A stretch of 64,000 nucleotides of DNA from positions 98,537,829 to 98,601,828 of the forward strand of contig OW386292.2 in NCBI GenBank assembly GCA_936432065.2, read 5' to 3'. Made by a program: the position numbers and the translations under genes. The DNA is from Rutpela maculata (lineage: Eukaryota; Arthropoda; Insecta; Coleoptera; Cerambycidae). Positions 22,573-37,516 of the stretch are shown here, piece by piece (the first letter of the stretch is position 1; each line of letters begins with the position of its first letter). Under the pieces are notes generated by a model. The model made no database searches. It worked only from the letters and a program-made list of their open reading frames with translations, and was not told where the DNA came from.

Positions 22573-24585
22573 CTCGAACAACGGGCTTTGTCGATCTTGA
22601 AACATACATATACGATGATATGTATCGTATACAGTACCACCTACAACCTCCATATGGTGAGAGGCATTGTGACAGCGGATAAAAATTACTACAGCCGAAA
22701 TGAGAACAACGTGCTTTGTCGATGTTCAAACATACGAACATATCATCGTGTATACTACCACCTACAACCTCTATATGGTGATAGGCATTGTGGCAGCGGA
22801 AAAAAATTAGTAGAGCCGAAAACGTGAAAGATTTCAAAAAATTATTTTCTCGAACAACGTGCTTTGTTAGTGTTCAAATATACGTTCACGTCATCGTATG
22901 TACTACCACCTACGACCACTATATGGTGAACGGCATTGTGACAGCGGAAAAAAATACTACAGCCGAAAATATCAGAAATTAAAAAAAATTATTTTCTCGA
23001 ACAACGTGCTTTGTCAAAGTTCAAATATACGTTCATATCATCGTATATACTACCACCTACAACCTCTATATGGCGAGAGGCATTGTGACAGCGGAAAAAT
23101 ATTACTACAGTGGAAAACATGAAAAATTAAAAAAATATATTTTCTCGAACAACGTGCTTTGTCAAAGTTCAAATATACGTTATATCATCCCATATACTAC
23201 CACCTACAACCTCTATATGGTGAAAGGCATTGTGATAGCGGAAAAAAATTACTACAGTGGAAAACATGAAAAAACCGTTGCTGGCAACGGTTTTGTTGCC
23301 GGCGCCTCCACCATCGTATTAAATAAATATAACATTCGATATTTCGGACATCGACCTTTGTCGATGCTCAAAGATACATACAATCTTCATACATACTACC
23401 AGTTACGACCCCTATATGGTGAGAGGCATTGTGCCAGCGGAAGAAAATTACTATAGCCGAAAACATGAAAAATTTCAAAATTATTTTCTCGAACAACGTG
23501 CTTTGTCAGTTTTCAAATATACGTTCATATCATCGTATATATTACCACCTACAACCTCTATATAGCGAAAGGCATTATGACAGTGGAAAAAAATTACTAC
23601 AGTCGAAAACATGAAAAATTTCAAAAAAATATTTTCTCGAACAACGTGCTTTGTCAGTTTTCAAATATATGTTCATATCATCTTATATACTACCTCCTAC
23701 AACCTCTATATGCTGAAAGGCATTGTGAGAGCGGAAAAAAATTACTACAGCCGAAAACATGAAAAAATTAAACAATTATTTTCTCGAACAACGTGCTTTG
23801 TCAGTTTTCAAATATACGTTCATATCATCGTATGTACTACCGCCTACGATCTCTATATGGTGAGAGGCATTGTGACAGCGGAAAAAAAATACTAGCCGAA
23901 AACATGAAAAATTTAAAAAAATTATTTTCTCAAACAACATGCTTTGTCAGTGTTTAAATATACGTTCATATCATCCTATATATTACCACCTACAACCTCT
24001 ATATGGTGAAAGGTATTGTGACAGCTGAAAAAAAATACTACAGTGGAAAACATAAAAAAACCTTTGCTGGCAACGGTTTCGTTGCCGGCACCTTCACCAT
24101 CGTATTAAATAAATATAACATTCGATATTTCGGACATCGACTTTTGTCGATGCTCAAAGATACATACATATCTTCCTACATACTACCAGCTATGACCCCT
24201 ATATGGTGAGAGGCATTGTGCCAGCGGAAAAAAATTACTATAGCCGAAAACATGAAAAATTTAAAAAAATTATTTTCTCGAACAACGTGCTTTGTCGGTG
24301 TTCAAATATACATTCATATCATCCTATCTATATACTACCACCTACAACTTCTATATGGTGAAATGCTTTGTGACAGCGGATAAAAATTATTACAGTGGAA
24401 AACATGAAAAAACCGTTGCTGGCGCTTCCACCATCGTATTAAATAAAAAAAAAACATTCGATATTTCGGACATCGACCTTTGCCGATGCTCAAAGATACA
24501 TACATATCTTCCTGCATACTACCAGCTACAACCCCTATATGGTGAGAGGCATTGTAACAGCGGAAAAAAATTACTAATTTTTAAT
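22573..24585. repeat. ~147-bp satellite array with ~200-bp variant units, copy 1
   Basis: About 13 units share the core CTCGAACAACGTGCTTTGTC, TACTACCACCTACAACCTC, TATATGGTGAGAGGCATTGT and ACAGCGGAAAAAAATTACTA. Spacing of the GGTGAGAGG core is 121, 146, 148, 147, 200, 146, 146, 148, 145, 204, 150 and 182 bp. The long units carry an insert with CCGTTGCTGGCAACGG and a TCGATATTTCGGACATCGA-like stretch. Two long units are separated by four short ones, a higher-order pattern. Confidence 0.9.
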
Positions 24586-24647
24586 TTCGGTTACTCCATT
24601 TTATGAGTACAACTATTCTTTAAAAGGACTACCACCAATTAGCGAAC

Positions 24648-24651
<4 letters not shown>

Positions 24652-24709
<58 letters not shown>
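24652..24709. repeat. (AT)n microsatellite
   Basis: About 58 bp of uninterrupted AT, directly after GCGAACACCC at the outer end of repeated block copy 1. Confidence 0.98.
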
Positions 24710-24711
<2 letters not shown>

Positions 24712-27035
24712 GCCATGACATAGCCCACCGATCAATGGACAATGCTCGATTTTAGAAAAAACACAAAGTAAAATTTTAAATCAAAAATAAAACATTTTAT
24801 AAAAATTTATCAACACTTTAAATCGCAAATGGTGTACACGTTAAGCGTGAGAGCCATAGCAGGGTGTATTGACTTTCCTCATGTTCAAACTACACAGAAG
24901 GAACAGTGAAATGATAGGCAAGGTTTGGTTTAGAAATGCTTTGCCATATTTTGTAATTAAACATGTACTTTGTAAAATATTGTATAAAAATTGTAACATA
25001 CCTATAGAGAAAATCACTCTGTACAATCTAATTGTAAAATTAGTGCTTCGAAAACTCTCAACGGCAGGCAAAAGGACCACAGTGCGGGATTTGCTTGTTG
25101 GAGCAGTGTAGAACCTACCTAGGTACTTTCTGGCTACAAGGACAGCCTAAAAATAGACAAAATCATTACTATTAAAATTCCAAATAGACTAAACATGTGT
25201 TAAAAAGTGAGAAATTACTCATAATAAACTTATAAGTTCATAAGGAACAAAATCAAACAAACATTTTAAGCTCCTATGAATTTGGTCAAAACAAGGCTCG
25301 GACAGCCAACGGTAAATTCTAATCATGTCAAAAATTGTGTAAAATGTTAATCGTAATAGACTAAAAAGCATTAAAACATAAAGTTACATACCTTAGTTCA
25401 CTTAACAGCGTGGTTATTTCCAACAAAAGACTTGAAAAGGGGGCCACAGCTGACTTTCAAACTTCTAGGTATGGGACGCTACCATATATTCTTGTCAAAT
25501 TGGTATAAATTAAGATTTTTTCAGTGTAATTTCACTACTAGAAGTTAGATTATGTTACACAATGTTGTTTTAGTGCAAATTGCTACATGCACTGTCCATA
25601 GTTAGGGCTGGACACTTCACAGTATAGGGTCTCCGAGACTCTGAAAAAACATTTGTTCATGTTAGATTAAATAAAATGTTGTTCTATGTTTATTATGTAA
25701 GAAAATATTCGTTATAGCTTTATGTTTGACCTGGAAGTGTTTTTTATAGCTGTAATTAGTTTTTAAGAGTGTTTTTGTGAAATTTCCAACTGATCAGGTA
25801 ACCTCAAAATACATCATTCAAACTAGGCATGTTGCATACCAAAATGATCAGCTTAAAGCTAGGAATAAAGTACAGAAAGAAAAATAAGCATTGTATTAAA
25901 AATAAGCTCAAAATCATAAAATTTCCAAAAATAAACATCAAAAGTCAAAATCTAGTAATCCAGATTTTTTTTAAAATTGTCAAACCAGGCCAATTAGAAG
26001 CCATATTTTAGCATTCAGTCGTTAATTATCATTCAAAGGGAGAGGTTTAATCAGAATTTGCTGAAATTATAACCTAAGTTTTTGAAAAATATATTTTGTG
26101 ACCTGTGATTGGTCAAATCAAGTTTTAACATTATAATTTTGAAAATTAGTCACGACTCAAAATAAATACATCTGATAAATTGGAAATTAAAAATTAAAAT
26201 GCAAATAAAAATTTTGTAAACAACAAAAAAGGTATCGTCTTCGAAAATAAAATAAAAAGTGTTTGCTCCGAAAGGTAAGGGTAAAACACCTACCTGCGTC
26301 TAATTAAAGTGCCAAATAGTGCAACGCAATCAGTATCCTGGTTTTTCAAGAGGAATATTCAAGAATCCTGATTATATCAAAACAAAACATCACCATTGTA
26401 ACGAGTCACTTTACCGACTTGAAGACAGCGTGTCAACAGAGAACTTCAGGCTGTTTCGACAGGACTTTTCGCTTGTGAAGAACGGTCGCGTGGTTGCAAC
26501 CAACTTTCGTCGTCAATTGGGATTAGCACAAAGGTAAAAGCTTTTATCAAATTCTAAATAAAGAATACTAGACACAAAAGTGTCAATTTATTTATTTCTA
26601 TTAAAAAAATCGTCTTCGTTAAAATAAAATTTTCAATTTGAATATAAAATTTTCATAAAAGCGAAAACACTGATTATTATCAAATCAAAAATCTAAAGGC
26701 CGATTAGCATAAGTTATTTTAAGAGATATTGTTCACCATTTTGTAATTAAGAAATTCAATCCAGGTCAAAATTTAAAATTTTAATAAAAGGTTTCTGTTC
26801 AAACATTTCTGACCAAACTTGTGTGTTATTTATTTGTTTCCTGATATTTAAAAAAAAAAAATAAACTTGAACCGGCTTCTTCCCTGAGCGGAGTCAATCC
26901 TCCTGGTGTGGAAATCGTGCTCCGAATGCCTGTGTGGTGCATGTAGAGGTAAGAAAATAAATTTGACAGCCCTCGTGCTGCCTGGCGCCCCAAAACTACC
27001 TCGTATGTCTACAACATACACACACAGTACAGTGC
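24710..27035. other. Single-copy spacer between inverted block copies 1 and 2
   Basis: AT-rich DNA of about 2.3 kb without a clear gene. A frame at 26319-26537 encodes an unremarkable 72-aa peptide that stays open to a donor-like AAAG/GTAAAA at about 26534; it may be a stray exon, but no partner exon was found. A GC-richer patch lies at 26870-27000. The fragment at 24869-25111 is listed separately. Confidence 0.45.
24869..25111 (+). pseudogene. Possible piggyBac-type transposase fragment
   Basis: The frame reads IGKVWFRNALPYFVIKHVLC, KILYKNCNIPIEKITLYNLI and VKLVLRKLSTAGKR. The order of an aromatic-rich segment, LYKN and a following helix is reminiscent of the region after the catalytic domain of piggyBac transposases. 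No catalytic Asp is present, so the call is weak; an unrelated host exon is possible. Confidence 0.25.
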
Positions 27036-27049
27036 AATATATATATATA
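27036..27049. repeat. (AT)7 tract at the outer border of block copy 2
   Basis: A short AT run precedes GGGTGGTAGTCCTTTTAAAG. It is the mirror of the AT run at 24652-24709, but 14 bp of the terminal sequence found in copy 1 (AATTAGCGAACACC) are missing here. Confidence 0.9.
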
Positions 27050-29044
27050 GGGTGGTAGTCCTTTTAAAGAATAGTTGTACTCATAAAATGGAGTAACCGA
27101 AATTAAAAATTAGTAATTTTTTTCCGCTGTTACAATGCCTCTCACCATATAGGGGTTGAAGCTGGTAGTATGCAGGAAGATATGTATGTATCTTTGAGCA
27201 TCGGCAAAGGTCGATGTCCGAAATATCGAATGTTTTTTTTTTATTTAATACGATGGTGGAAGCGCCAGCAACGGTTTTTTCATGTTTTCCACTGTAATAA
27301 TTTTTATCCGCTGTCACAAAGCATTTCACCATATAGAAGTTGTAGGTGGTAGTATATAGATAGGATGATATGAATGTATATTTGAACACCGACAAAGCAC
27401 GTTGTTCGAGAAAACAATTTTTTTAAATTTTTCATGTTTTCGGCTATAGTAATTTTTTTCCGCTGGCACAATGCCTCTCACCATATAGGGGTCATAGCTG
27501 GTAGTATGTAGGAAGATATGTATGTATCTTTGAGCATCGACAAAAGTCGATGTCCGAAATATCGAATGTTATATTTATTTAATACGATGGTGAAGGTGCC
27601 GGCAACGAAACCGTTGCCAGCAAAGGTTTTTTTATGTTTTCCACTGTAGTATTTTTTTTCCGCTATCACAATACCTTTCACCATATAGAGGTTGTAGGTG
27701 GTAATATATAGGATGATATGAACGTATATTTAAACACTGACAAAGCACGTTGTTTGAGAAAATAATTTTTTTAAATTTTTCATGTTTTCGGCTAGTATTT
27801 TTTTTCCGCTGTCACAATGCCTCTCACCATATAGAGATCGTAGGCGGTAGTACATACGATGATATGAACGTATATTTGAAAACTGACAAAGCACGTTGTT
27901 CGAGAAAATAATTGTTTAATTTTTTCATGTTTTCGGCTGTAGTAATTTTTTTCCGCTCTCACAATGCCTTTCAGCATATAGAGGTTGTAGGAGGTAGTAT
28001 ATAAGATGATATGAACATATATTTGAAAACTGACAAAGCACGTTGTTCGAGAAAATATTTTTTTGAAATTTTTCATGTTTTCGACTGTAGTAATTTTCTC
28101 CACTGTCATAATGCCTTTCGCTATATAGAGGTTGTAGGTGGTAATATATACGATGATATGAACGTATATTTGAAAACTGACAAAGCACGTTGTTCGAGAA
28201 AATAATTTTGAAATTTTTCACGTTTTCGGCTATAGTAATTTTCTTCCGCTGGCACAATGCCTCTCACCATATAGGGGTCGTAACTGGTAGTATGTATGAA
28301 GATTGTATGTATCTTTGAGCATCGACAAAGGTCGATGTCCGAAATATCGAATATTATATTTATTTAATACGATGGTGGAGGCGCCGGCAACAAAACCGTT
28401 GCCAGCAACGGTTTTTTCATGTTTTCCACTGTAGTAATTTTTTTCCGCTATCACAATGCCTTTCACCATATAGAGGTTGTAGGTGGTAGTATATGGGATG
28501 ATACCACTGTAGTAATATTTTTCCGCTGTCACAATGCCTCTCGCCATATAGAGGTTGTAGGTGGTAGTATATACGATGATATGAACGTATATTTGAACTT
28601 TGACAAAGCACGTTGTTCGAGAAAATAATTTTTTTTAATTTCTGATATTTTCGGCTGTAGTATTTTTTTCCGCTGTCACAATGCCGTTCACCATATAGTG
28701 GTCGTAGGTGGTAGTACATACGATGACGTGAACGTATATTTGAACACTAACAAAGCACGTTGTTCGAGAAAATAATTTTTTGAAATCTTTCACGTTTTCG
28801 GCTCTACTAATTTTTTTCCGCTGCCGCAATGCCTCTCACCATATAGAGGTTGTAGGTGGTAGTATACACGATGATATGTTCGTATGTTTGAACATCGACA
28901 AAGCACGTTGTTCTCATTTCGGCTGTAGTAATTTTTATCCGCTGTCACAATGCCTCTCACCATATGGAGGTTGTAGGTGGTACTGTATACGATACATATC
29001 ATCGTATATGTATGTTTCAAGATCGACAAAGCCCGTTGTTCGAG
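27050..29044. repeat. ~147-bp satellite array, copy 2 (inverted)
   Basis: Reverse complement of 22573-24640 with scattered substitutions and a net loss of about 70 bp near 28500, where part of one unit is removed. Mirror positions sum to 51687 left of that deletion and to 51617 right of it. Confidence 0.92.
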
Positions 29045-29426
29045 AAAAAAATTTTTGTTTTATATATTTTTTCAATTTTCGTTTTTCAACTGCAGATGGT
29101 TTATTGCAGTGTTATAATGGCTTTTATTTTACTCTATTGTGTAATATAAAATAATGTTACTTGTCATATTGTTAGGCCGAAGACACAGTTCGTATATATA
29201 GGTATTTTATGTTATATCAGTTTAATTTTGTTTACATGTGACTTAGCTGCAATGTCATATTTAACATGTATTTTGTCGTATTTTGTCACAGTTAATGAAC
29301 AAAAGTATTTCATGTACTAAATAGGTACTAAATTTATGATTTTCTAATGATAATTCGAATTTTGCCTCAAAACTTAGTTCCGTTACTGGCCGTTGCCGGG
29401 GCGCTTTGCTGAAAACGCGTTGCTAA

Positions 29427-31391
29427 CTTCACAGATATGCCTGTATAGAGTACGTCGAATTTGGTATCGTATGTGTTACGAGTATTTTCCAAAGAGAAAT
29501 GGAGAAGCTATTTAAAGGTATGGATTTTGTTGAAATTTTCGTAGATGACCTAGTAATCTCTGGTGTTACGGACGAAAATCACATGGAGAATCTGGAAAAG
29601 GTATTAAACAAACTGGAGGAAGCTGGTTTAACTGTAAAAAAAGAAAAATGTGCCTTCTTCCAGGATGAAATTGAATATTTGGGATTCGTTATAAAGAAAG
29701 ATGGACTTAAGAAAACAAAAGGAAAAGTCAGTTGGATGCACCCCAACCAAACGATCAGTCCCAAGTAAGATCATTCACAGGTTTGGTAAATTATTATCAT
29801 AAATTTATGCCTAATGCAGCAGACATTTTGTCACCTATGGTATGATTTATTAAAAAGTAATCAGAAATTTGTTTGGTCACAAGAATGTTTTACCAAAGTA
29901 AAAGAAATTATAGCTTCAGATAGTTGTCTAGTACACTTTGATTCAAAAGTACCAATAGTAGTTACGACCGACGTATCACAAAATGGCGTTAGTGGTGTTC
30001 TATCACATATTATTAACGGAGAGGAGCGCATAGTCACCTGTGTGTCTCGTACTTTAATGCCCAGTAAAAAAAAGTTAAGTACTATCCTGAGAGAGGCTCT
30101 TGCGATCTACTTTACTGTAAATAAATTGTATCATTATCTCTGTGGTAATTTCTTCATACTGAGGACAGACCACAAGCCATTAACAGCTCTTTTCTGTGAA
30201 CATCGCAGCATTCCACAGATGTCTGCAAATAAACTTCAAAGATGGGCAATTTTTCTCTCGTCGTTTAACTACAAAATTGAATATATAAAAGGGTCAGAGA
30301 ACTCTGTCGCTGACTACATGTCTAGAGCACCACTGAACACCATTGTAACATCCGAAGAAGCTGCAGGTAGAGCGTCATATATATACTTCACCGAATCGGT
30401 GGAATCTTGGCCAATAGACAATCAGATGGTGAGGAAAATGACCAAATTAGATGCAGAGCCAACAGAAGTTATCAGATACGTGAGTAAAGACAGGTGGCCA
30501 AACCACGTATGAAAATACATTTTGCTTTGTTTTCATATACGTATGGAGCTTTACACAGATCATGAAATCTTGATGTGGGGCCACAGAATAGTAATGCCTA
30601 AACAGCTGCGATAGCAAACGTTGGAGCTACTGCATGCCAGCCATCCTGGTGTAGTTCGCTGTAAGTCTTTGGCTAGATTTGCGGTACACTGGCCTAGAAT
30701 AGATACAGAAATTGAAGAGCTAATAAAAGGCTGTATTTCTTGCTTGAAAACCAGACAAGATCCGCCTAAAATGAACGAACCCCCTGGCCAAGAACGAGTA
30801 AAATGTTTGAACGCATTCATATTGATTTTTGTAAAATAAAGAACAAACAATGTTTGGTGTTAGTCGATTCCTAGTCGAAATGGGTTGCAAGTTTCGGCTT
30901 ACCCGTGACAGTGGTTAGCGATAATGGACCTCCATTTACATCAAACCACCTTCAACGTTTCTTTAACAAAAATGGTATTAAACACGTAACCAGTCCTCCT
31001 TTCCATCCTATGAGTAATGGCGCAGCCGAGAACAGTGTCAAGACATTTAAAAACAAGATTAAAGCTGCTGTAGAAGAAGGAATGATGGTGTACCACTATC
31101 TACCTTGATTTCACAATTTTTGATAACCTACCGTAACACTTCACATGCAAGTACCCAAAAATCACTGTCGGAACTAGTGTTCAATAGAAAAATCAGAACA
31201 AGACTCTCGCTTCTGAAGGAAAACCCAGGATGTCAAGAAAACCTTTCGCAACGAGATTACAAGGGTAAGAGCAAAAGGTACCGAGAGTTTCAAATAAAAG
31301 ACAGCGTCATGGTACGAGATTATCACGGACAGTCTACGTTCAGCCATCATATAGTTAAGTCACACGTCATAGAAGTCTTGTGTAACCTGTA
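29427..31391 (+). pseudogene. Gypsy pol, copy 2 (RT palm to integrase)
   Basis: Inverted copy of 20228-22190 with the same motif set: FVEIFVDDLVISG, TTDVSQNGVSGVL, LRTDHKPLTAL, HASHPGVVRCKSL, VVSDNGPPFTSNHLQRFF and SNGAAENSVKTFK. The RNase H frame stays open to 30512 because the AT run is 2 bp longer than in copy 1. It has HWPRID where copy 1 has YWPRID, and the C-terminal frame extends upstream through an LFLITYRNT-like block (31105-31392). It carries the same stop before the zinc domain. Confidence 0.88.
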
Positions 31392-31519
31392 ACGATATAT
31401 GCAATAAAGACACCATAAATATAAACAATTTTGGTATTATGGAAGTACACAACAGACAATAAAAGACAAACAATATAAGAACAATAAAATATTTAATTGA
31501 AGTTGTTTATATAAATAGT

Positions 31520-31815
31520 TTAAGTTAATAAATATATACTAATATTTGAAATGTCACCATTTTCCATACAGAGCCTATTGAAGTCTTCAATGCTGTACAG
31601 ACTGTTTGTTGACAGAATTAATTTCAGATGGTTTTTAAATTTATTAAACGGAAAGTTTTCGAGTGTCAGGGGAAGTTTATTGAAATATTGAATGCCGATT
31701 TTATGTTTTTTTTTTTAATCTTTGATGATGTTTACTGGGTTATACCTAGATCGAGTATTATGAATATCTTCATGAGTTATGCAGTCCTCACAATGTTTTC
31801 TTACATTTAATAAAT

Positions 31816-31820
<5 letters not shown>
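31520..31820 (-). pseudogene. LINE ORF2 tail, copy 2
   Basis: Inverted copy of 19806-20100, with the frame KIGIQYFNKLPLTLENF. It is cut at AATTTATTAAATG by the AT tract, so the LINE sequence further upstream seen in copy 1 is absent. Confidence 0.8.

Positions 31821-31864
<44 letters not shown>
31821..31864. repeat. (AT)22 tract at the palindrome centre
   Basis: 44 bp of AT whose midpoint (31842/31843) is the exact symmetry axis of the palindrome 28687-34998. Confidence 0.98.
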
Positions 31865-31869
<5 letters not shown>

Positions 31870-32165
31870 ATTTATTAAATGTAAGAAAACATTGTGAGGA
31901 CTGCATAACTCATGAAGATATTCATAATACTCGATCTAGGTATAACCCAGTAAACATCATCAAAGATTAAAAAAAAAAACATAAAATCGGCATTCAATAT
32001 TTCAATAAACTTCCCCTGACACTCGAAAACTTTCCGTTTAATAAATTTAAAAACCATCTGAAATTAATTCTGTCAACAAACAGTCTGTACAGCATTGAAG
32101 ACTTCAATAGGCTCTGTATGGAAAATGGTGACATTTCAAATATTAGTATATATTTATTAACTTAA
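31865..32165 (+). pseudogene. LINE ORF2 tail, copy 3
   Basis: Mirror image of 31520-31820, with the same frame and stop. Confidence 0.8.
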
Positions 32166-32293
32166 ACTATTTATATAAACAACTTCAATTAAATATTTTA
32201 TTGTTCTTATATTGTTTGTCTTTTATTGTCTGTTGTGTACTTCCATAATACCAAAATTGTTTATATTTATGGTGTCTTTATTGCATATATCGT

Positions 32294-34258
32294 TACAGGT
32301 TACACAAGACTTCTATGACGTGTGACTTAACTATATGATGGCTGAACGTAGACTGTCCGTGATAATCTCGTACCATGACGCTGTCTTTTATTTGAAACTC
32401 TCGGTACCTTTTGCTCTTACCCTTGTAATCTCGTTGCGAAAGGTTTTCTTGACATCCTGGGTTTTCCTTCAGAAGCGAGAGTCTTGTTCTGATTTTTCTA
32501 TTGAACACTAGTTCCGACAGTGATTTTTGGGTACTTGCATGTGAAGTGTTACGGTAGGTTATCAAAAATTGTGAAATCAAGGTAGATAGTGGTACACCAT
32601 CATTCCTTCTTCTACAGCAGCTTTAATCTTGTTTTTAAATGTCTTGACACTGTTCTCGGCTGCGCCATTACTCATAGGATGGAAAGGAGGACTGGTTACG
32701 TGTTTAATACCATTTTTGTTAAAGAAACGTTGAAGGTGGTTTGATGTAAATGGAGGTCCATTATCGCTAACCACTGTCACGGGTAAGCCGAAACTTGCAA
32801 CCCATTTCGACTAGGAATCGACTAACACCAAACATTGTTTGTTCTTTATTTTACAAAAATCAATATGAATGCGTTCAAACATTTTACTCGTTCTTGGCCA
32901 GGAGGTTCGTTCATTTTAGGCGGATCTTGTCTGGTTTTCAAGCAAGAAATACAGCCTTTTATTAGCTCTTCAATTTCTGTATCTATTCTAGGCCAGTGTA
33001 CCGCAAATCTAGCCAAAGACTTACAGCGAACTACACCAGGATGGCTGGCATGCAGTAGCTCCAACGTTTGCTATCGCAGCTGTTTAGGCATTACTATTCT
33101 GTGGCCCCACATCAAGATTTCATGATCTGTGTAAAGCTCCATACGTATATGAAAACAAAGCAAAATGTATTTTCATACGTGGTTTGGCCACCTGTCTTTA
33201 CTCACGTATCTGATAACTTCTGTTGGCTCTGCATCTAATTTGGTCATTTTCCTCACCATCTGATTGTCTATTGGCCAAGATTCCACCGATTCGGTGAAGT
33301 ATATATATGACGCTCTACCTGCAGCTTCTTCGGATGTTACAATGGTGTTCAGTGGTGCTCTAGACATGTAGTCAGCGACAGAGTTCTCTGACCCTTTTAT
33401 ATATTCAATTTTGTAGTTAAACGACGAGAGAAAAATTGCCCATCTTTGAAGTTTATTTGCAGACATCTGTGGAATGCTGCGATGTTCACAGAAAAGAGCT
33501 GTTAATGGCTTGTGGTCTGTCCTCAGTATGAAGAAATTACCACAGAGATAATGATACAATTTATTTACAGTAAAGTAGATCGCAAGAGCCTCTCTCAGGA
33601 TAGTACTTAACTTTTTTTTACTGGGCATTAAAGTACGAGACACACAGGTGACTATGCGCTCCTCTCCGTTAATAATATGTGATAGAACACCACTAACGCC
33701 ATTTTGTGATACGTCGGTCGTAACTACTATTGGTACTTTTGAATCAAAGTGTACTAGACAACTATCTGAAGCTATAATTTCTTTTACTTTGGTAAAACAT
33801 TCTTGTGACCAAACAAATTTCTGATTACTTTTTAATAAATCATACCATAGGTGACAAAATGTCTGCTGCATTAGGCATAAATTTATGATAATAATTTACC
33901 AAACCTGTGAATGATCTTACTTGGGACTGATCGTTTGGTTGGGGTGCATCCAACTGACTTTTCCTTTTGTTTTCTTAAGTCCATCTTTCTTTATAACGAA
34001 TCCCAAATATTCAATTTCATCCTGGAAGAAGGCACATTTTTCTTTTTTTACAGTTAAACCAGCTTCCTCCAGTTTGTTTAATACCTTTTCCAGATTCTCC
34101 ATGTGATTTTCGTCCGTAACACCAGAGATTACTAGGTCATCTACGAAAATTTCAACAAAATCCATACCTTTAAATAGCTTCTCCATTTCTCTTTGGAAAA
34201 TACTCGTAACACATACGATACCAAATTCGACGTACTCTATACAGGCATATCTGTGAAG
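32294..34258 (-). pseudogene. Gypsy pol, copy 3 (RT palm to integrase)
   Basis: Mirror image of 29427-31391. Predicted peptides of the RT, RNase H, zinc, core and C-terminal parts are identical residue for residue to copy 2, while copy 1 differs at several sites. Confidence 0.9.
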
Positions 34259-34640
34259 TTAGCAACGCGTTTTCAGCAAAGCGCCCCGGCAACGGCCAGT
34301 AACGGAACTAAGTTTTGAGGCAAAATTCGAATTATCATTAGAAAATCATAAATTTAGTACCTATTTAGTACATGAAATACTTTTGTTCATTAACTGTGAC
34401 AAAATACGACAAAATACATGTTAAATATGACATTGCAGCTAAGTCACATGTAAACAAAATTAAACTGATATAACATAAAATACCTATATATACGAACTGT
34501 GTCTTCGGCCTAACAATATGACAAGTAACATTATTTTATATTACACAATAGAGTAAAATAAAAGCCATTATAACACTGCAATAAACCATCTGCAGTTGAA
34601 AAACGAAAATTGAAAAAATATATAAAACAAAAATTTTTTT

Positions 34641-34997
34641 CTCGAACAACGGGCTTTGTCGATCTTGAAACATACATATACGATGATATGTATCGTATAC
34701 AGTACCACCTACAACCTCCATATGGTGAGAGGCATTGTGACAGCGGATAAAAATTACTACAGCCGAAATGAGAACAACGTGCTTTGTCGATGTTCAAACA
34801 TACGAACATATCATCGTGTATACTACCACCTACAACCTCTATATGGTGAGAGGCATTGCGGCAGCGGAAAAAAATTAGTAGAGCCGAAAACGTGAAAGAT
34901 TTCAAAAAATTATTTTCTCGAACAACGTGCTTTGTTAGTGTTCAAATATACGTTCACGTCATCGTATGTACTACCACCTACGACCACTATATGGTGA

Positions 34998-34998
<1 letters not shown>
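34641..34998. repeat. ~147-bp satellite array, copy 3 (truncated)
   Basis: Three units mirror 28687-29044, and the array then ends within CCACTATATGGTGAA. At 34998 the sequence switches to a direct copy of 31748-31820. Confidence 0.92.
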
Positions 34999-37329
<2,331 letters not shown>

Positions 37330-37516
37330 TTTTACTCCCTCCAACTAATTAAATTTGAAAATTTGAACATTTTGAAAATTCTGAAAATTTCATTAGTTTG
37401 ACAAATTTGATGGGATATCTTGCACTGTTAATCTTTGTTTTTGGTTTTCAATTTATTCACTTACATAAGAAAATTATTTTGTACATGTTTTTGCTCATTA
37501 ATGTTTTAACTTTGTT

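Noticed and set aside
22573..24585. CRISPR-like array
   Set aside because: Units are about 147 bp, diverged along their whole length, with no constant-repeat/variable-spacer pattern, in a eukaryotic setting.
22573..24606. Overlapping long open frames with repeated peptides (FSRTTCFVSFQIYVHI type) in the satellite
   Set aside because: The unit is 147 bp, a multiple of three, so any open unit frame stays open. The same occurs on both strands and in all copies; no start context or domain supports a protein.
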